Shown piece by piece: positions 33,354 to 35,900 of a stretch of 35,900 nucleotides of DNA (positions are counted from its first letter, which is position 1; the number at the start of each line of letters is the position of its first letter). A program made the translations under genes and the position numbers. The notes beneath the pieces are model-generated. The model did no database searches and was not told where the DNA came from. It worked only from the letters and a program-made list of their open reading frames with translations. The DNA is from Actinomycetota bacterium. GTDB taxonomy: Bacteria > Actinomycetota > Thermoleophilia > Solirubrobacterales > JACPNS01. The DNA lies in assembly GCA_016213645.1 (NCBI GenBank), contig JACQZY010000011.1, positions 1 through 35,900 of the forward strand, written 5' to 3'.

Positions 33354-34529
33354 GTGAGCGCATTTGAAGAGATCGCCGCCCAGCTGGAGCGGAATGCCGT
33401 TGACGCCCTTCCAAAGGATGCCCTGGCGGCAAAACTGAAGGAGGCGGACCAAGAAGACCGGCCGTTGCGCGTAAAGCTCGGTATCGACCCGACCGCGCCC
33501 GACATTCACCTCGGCCACACGGTCGTCCTGAGCAAGTTGCGCGAGTTTCAGGATGCCGGTCATACGGTGGTCCTGATCATCGGCGACTACACGGCGCGCG
33601 TGGGAGATCCGTCCGGCCGATCCAAGACTCGGCCGGAACTCTCGTCCGACGAGATCGACGCGAACGCCGCCACGTTTCAGGAGCAGGCGTTCAAAGTGAT
33701 CGACGCCGATCGAGTGGAGGTTCGCCGCAACAGCGAGTGGCTGGACATGGCGATGATCGAGCTGTTCGGCTTGATGCGCTTGCCGACCGTGGCGCAGCTA
33801 CTCGAACGCGACGACTTTGCCAAGCGCTACGCCGAAGGCACGCCGATCGCCTTGCTGGAGCTGCTGTATCCGTTGCTGCAGGCTTACGACAGTGTCGCCG
33901 TGCGTTCCGACGTGGAGCTAGGCGGCACCGATCAAAAGTTCAATCTGCTGCTGGGGCGCGACATTCAGACCGCCTTTGGGCAAAAACCGCAGGCGGTGCT
34001 CACGCTACCGATTCTTCCCGGCGTAGATGGTGTGCGCCGTATGGGCAAATCGCTCGGCAATCACATCGGCGTTACCGAGGATCCGGAGGAAATCTTTGGA
34101 AAGACCATGAGCATCCCAGACGAAGTGATGCCGTTGTACTACGACCTGCTGCTCGGACGCGAACCGGACCCGGCGGAACCGCCGGTGGCGCAGAAGCGTC
34201 GCCTGGCCGGCGAGATCGTCACGCGTTTTCACGGTGCCGACGCCGCGACGGCGGCCGAAGCGCATTTCGACAGGCTTTTCAAACAGCACGCCCTTCCGGA
34301 TGAGATCGAAGAGCACGCGCTGGGAGCTACGGGAGATCTGCATATGCCCGCAGTGCTGTCTGACGCGTTCGGTCTGTCGCGCAGCGAAGCTCGCCGCTTG
34401 ATCGAACAAGGGGGAGTGAGTCTTGATGGTGAACCCCTCGACGTCGGCCGGCTAGATCTACCCGCCGCCGACCTTGTCAACAAGGTTGTCAAGGTCGGTA
34501 AGCGCCGCTTCAAGCGCATCACTGCCTGA
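33354..34529 (+). CDS. tyrS: Tyrosyl-tRNA synthetase
   Basis: A class I synthetase of 391 residues from a GTG at 33354. The HIGH motif is PDIHLGHTVV near residue 50. IIGDYTARVGDPSGRS, VELGGTDQKFNLLLGRD and the KMSKS-equivalent RRMGKSLGNHIGV near residue 228 follow. The C-terminal S4 RNA-binding domain (LSRSEARRLIEQGGVSLDGE) is complete. The sequence is closer to the TyrZ-type branch than to E. coli TyrS. CTTCAAGCG/CGCTTGAAG, an inverted repeat spanning the stop codon, may be a weak terminator. No T-box is visible upstream. Confidence 0.96.
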   Translation: MSAFEEIAAQLERNAVDALPKDALAAKLKEADQEDRPLRVKLGIDPTAPDIHLGHTVVLSKLREFQDAGHTVVLIIGDYTARVGDPSGRSKTRPELSSDEIDANAATFQEQAFKVIDADRVEVRRNSEWLDMAMIELFGLMRLPTVAQLLERDDFAKRYAEGTPIALLELLYPLLQAYDSVAVRSDVELGGTDQKFNLLLGRDIQTAFGQKPQAVLTLPILPGVDGVRRMGKSLGNHIGVTEDPEEIFGKTMSIPDEVMPLYYDLLLGREPDPAEPPVAQKRRLAGEIVTRFHGADAATAAEAHFDRLFKQHALPDEIEEHALGATGDLHMPAVLSDAFGLSRSEARRLIEQGGVSLDGEPLDVGRLDLPAADLVNKVVKVGKRRFKRITA

Positions 34530-34860
34530 CGCTTGAAGATTGTCAAGGTTTCCGTTGTCCACGCGATGCACGAGCATCCGGACTACTGCGCGAGACACGA
34601 CTCCCTAAATAACGACACGTATCGTTAGTCCTGTCTAATCGCGTCAGCGCGCCGGCCTGGAAAGTCGGATCTGAACGAGAATTGAGCGGATTGAGTAGCC
34701 GATTCCGGCTGTTGGGGATTTTTATGCCGCGGCGGCATAAATATCCCCACTCGCGCGAAACCCTCTCGGATGTCGCTCTCATAACCGGGTTCGGCAGCAC
34801 AACCGACACGGCAGGACATGTGCCGATTCGTCTCTGCATCACACTCCCGTTCACCTCCGC
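34530..34860. other. Intergenic region after tyrS
   Basis: No gene is seen. It contains a small inverted repeat TAACGA-CACGTA-TCGTTA (34610-34627) and the large palindrome at 34714-34748. Short reading frames here have no Shine-Dalgarno and no recognisable product. Confidence 0.5.
34714..34748. repeat. 35-bp near-perfect palindrome
   Basis: GGGGAT, a T, TTTATGCCG, a CGG loop, CGGCATAAA, a T, ATCCCC: 15 paired bases interrupted by one T-T mismatch. It is 185 bp after tyrS and about 110 bp before the next possible promoter. It could be a tyrS 3' hairpin, a protein-binding site or a small mobile repeat. It has no flanking T-run. Confidence 0.6.
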
Positions 34861-34866
34861 TATACT
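34838..34866 (+). promoter_or_regulatory. Promoter before the rRNA leader or small RNA
   Basis: ATCACA (34838-34843), 17 bp, TATACT (34861-34866). The -10 hexamer matches five of six consensus bases and the -35 four of six. Predicted start is near 34873. Confidence 0.5.
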
Positions 34867-34872
34867 TCGCCA

Positions 34873-34992
34873 GCCGGAATCGGGCCATACGAGTGAGCGC
34901 CTTTCTGACACCACGGAGTTTCCCCCACCTGTAAGTCTCTGTTGAGACCTGCGCGGTGACGGGGCCTCTCGTGAGTGAGAGGCCTTTCTTGT
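34873..34992 (+). ncRNA. Candidate small RNA or rRNA-leader transcript of ~120 nt
   Basis: Bounded by a promoter-like sequence and an intrinsic terminator. It has no convincing ORF. It contains a GTCTC-TGTT-GAGAC hairpin (34937-34950) enclosed by CACC/GGTG and by CCCC/GGGG, so it looks structured. I do not recognise the family. It could instead be the start of the rRNA leader, terminated unless antitermination acts. Confidence 0.4.
34965..34992 (+). terminator. Intrinsic terminator upstream of the rRNA leader
   Basis: GGCCTCTC-GTGAGT-GAGAGGCC followed by TTTCTT. A perfect 8-bp stem with a U-tract. Confidence 0.8.
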
Positions 34993-35030
34993 GCGAATAT
35001 CGATTCCAGGCGCACAGGCGTGCGCCGCGG

Positions 35031-35085
35031 TCCTTGAAAACTCAACAGCGTGAATGATTATCAGTCACACCGGCTTTTCGCCGGT
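35031..35085 (+). promoter_or_regulatory. rRNA leader: boxA-like motif and hairpin
   Basis: TCCTTGAAAACTCAACAGCGTG (around 35031-35052) closely resembles the conserved leader before actinobacterial 16S genes, linked to Nus-dependent antitermination. It is followed by ACCGGC-TTTTC-GCCGGT (35069-35085). The remaining ~295 bp to the 16S start hold no gene that I can see. Confidence 0.6.
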
Positions 35086-35380
35086 AAATACTGTTAGTCA
35101 GTCCAGATTTGTCTATTTCACGGCAACCTAAGCCGGATGCCGTGGATAGAGCTAAAGAATCACACACCATCGTGCGCATCAAGTCAGACGCACGGGGGTG
35201 GCTCGGGTTTGTTGGCAGTCCATTTATGGCACTGTCGGCGAATGGCCGAGCAGCTATCGGAGTCTTCGGATTCCGAAAGTCCCGTCATGTTCGGTGGCAA
35301 CGGTGTACAACCGCCACCAACAGTTCATGACAACTCTCTGACAAGTCGGCGCCGAACCCTTCGGGGAACGGAACCGGCCT

Positions 35381-35900
<520 letters not shown>

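Noticed and set aside
34530-35380. tRNA genes or an mRNA gene between tyrS and 16S rRNA
   Set aside because: I find no cloverleaf with a GTTCGA-like arm, and the short frames lack ribosome-binding sites and recognisable products.

Overview
The window is chromosomal DNA of a high-GC bacterium, most likely a deep-branching actinobacterium of Thermoleophilia type. I infer this from the start of a 16S rRNA gene at the right edge, an rRNA leader with the TTGAAAACTCAACAGCGTG motif familiar from actinobacteria, a menaquinone pathway through o-succinylbenzoate, large secreted repeat proteins with C-terminal Ig-like domains, and many start codons that appear leaderless. I see no prophage, insertion sequence, CRISPR array or tRNA gene. 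It reads as a housekeeping region, with accessory genes at about 7.3-8.4 kb, 13.1-14.8 kb and 16.8-21.9 kb.

Layout. 1-1.6 kb: 3' end of a surface protein made of ~107-residue repeats. 1.7-7.2 kb: menaquinone genes menD, menH, menC, menA, menB. 7.3-8.4 kb: a small gene followed upstream by a decayed duplicate of itself. 8.5-13 kb: ilvC, a Gln/Pro/Tyr-rich membrane protein, and a class V aminotransferase coupled to serA. 13.1-14.8 kb: a HipB/HipA-type toxin-antitoxin pair behind an AT-rich, palindrome-rich promoter. 14.9-16.7 kb: leuA preceded by a leucine-rich leader peptide. 16.8-17.05 kb: two homologous ~20-residue microprotein genes on the minus strand, separated by a hairpin terminator. 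17.2-21.9 kb: iron-type alcohol dehydrogenase, a hypothetical protein, a glyoxalase-fold protein, a delta-60-repeat secreted protein and an XRE-cupin regulator. 21.9-30.9 kb, all plus strand: leuC, leuD, leuB, ilvE, cimA, a DegT-type aminotransferase, argH and a 3-methyladenine DNA glycosylase. 31-34.5 kb: a class A penicillin-binding protein (minus), then tyrS (plus). 34.5-35.9 kb: a large palindrome, a candidate small RNA, the rRNA leader and the first ~520 nt of 16S rRNA.

The branched-chain genes fit together. LeuA and CimA condense acetyl-CoA with 2-oxoisovalerate or pyruvate. LeuCDB can process both products. IlvC and IlvE are shared with valine and isoleucine synthesis. CimA implies a threonine-independent route to isoleucine.

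The most interesting signals are regulatory. The run of seven leucine codons in the leuA leader is itself complementary, over 15 nt with one mismatch, to the leuA Shine-Dalgarno region. A ribosome stalled on the leucine codons would therefore free leuA translation. cimA has a similar arrangement: a short leader ORF with three Ile codons, a hairpin starting at its stop codon, and leader codons that pair with the bases beside the cimA Shine-Dalgarno. The minus-strand microprotein pair is the best candidate for an undescribed small-gene family.
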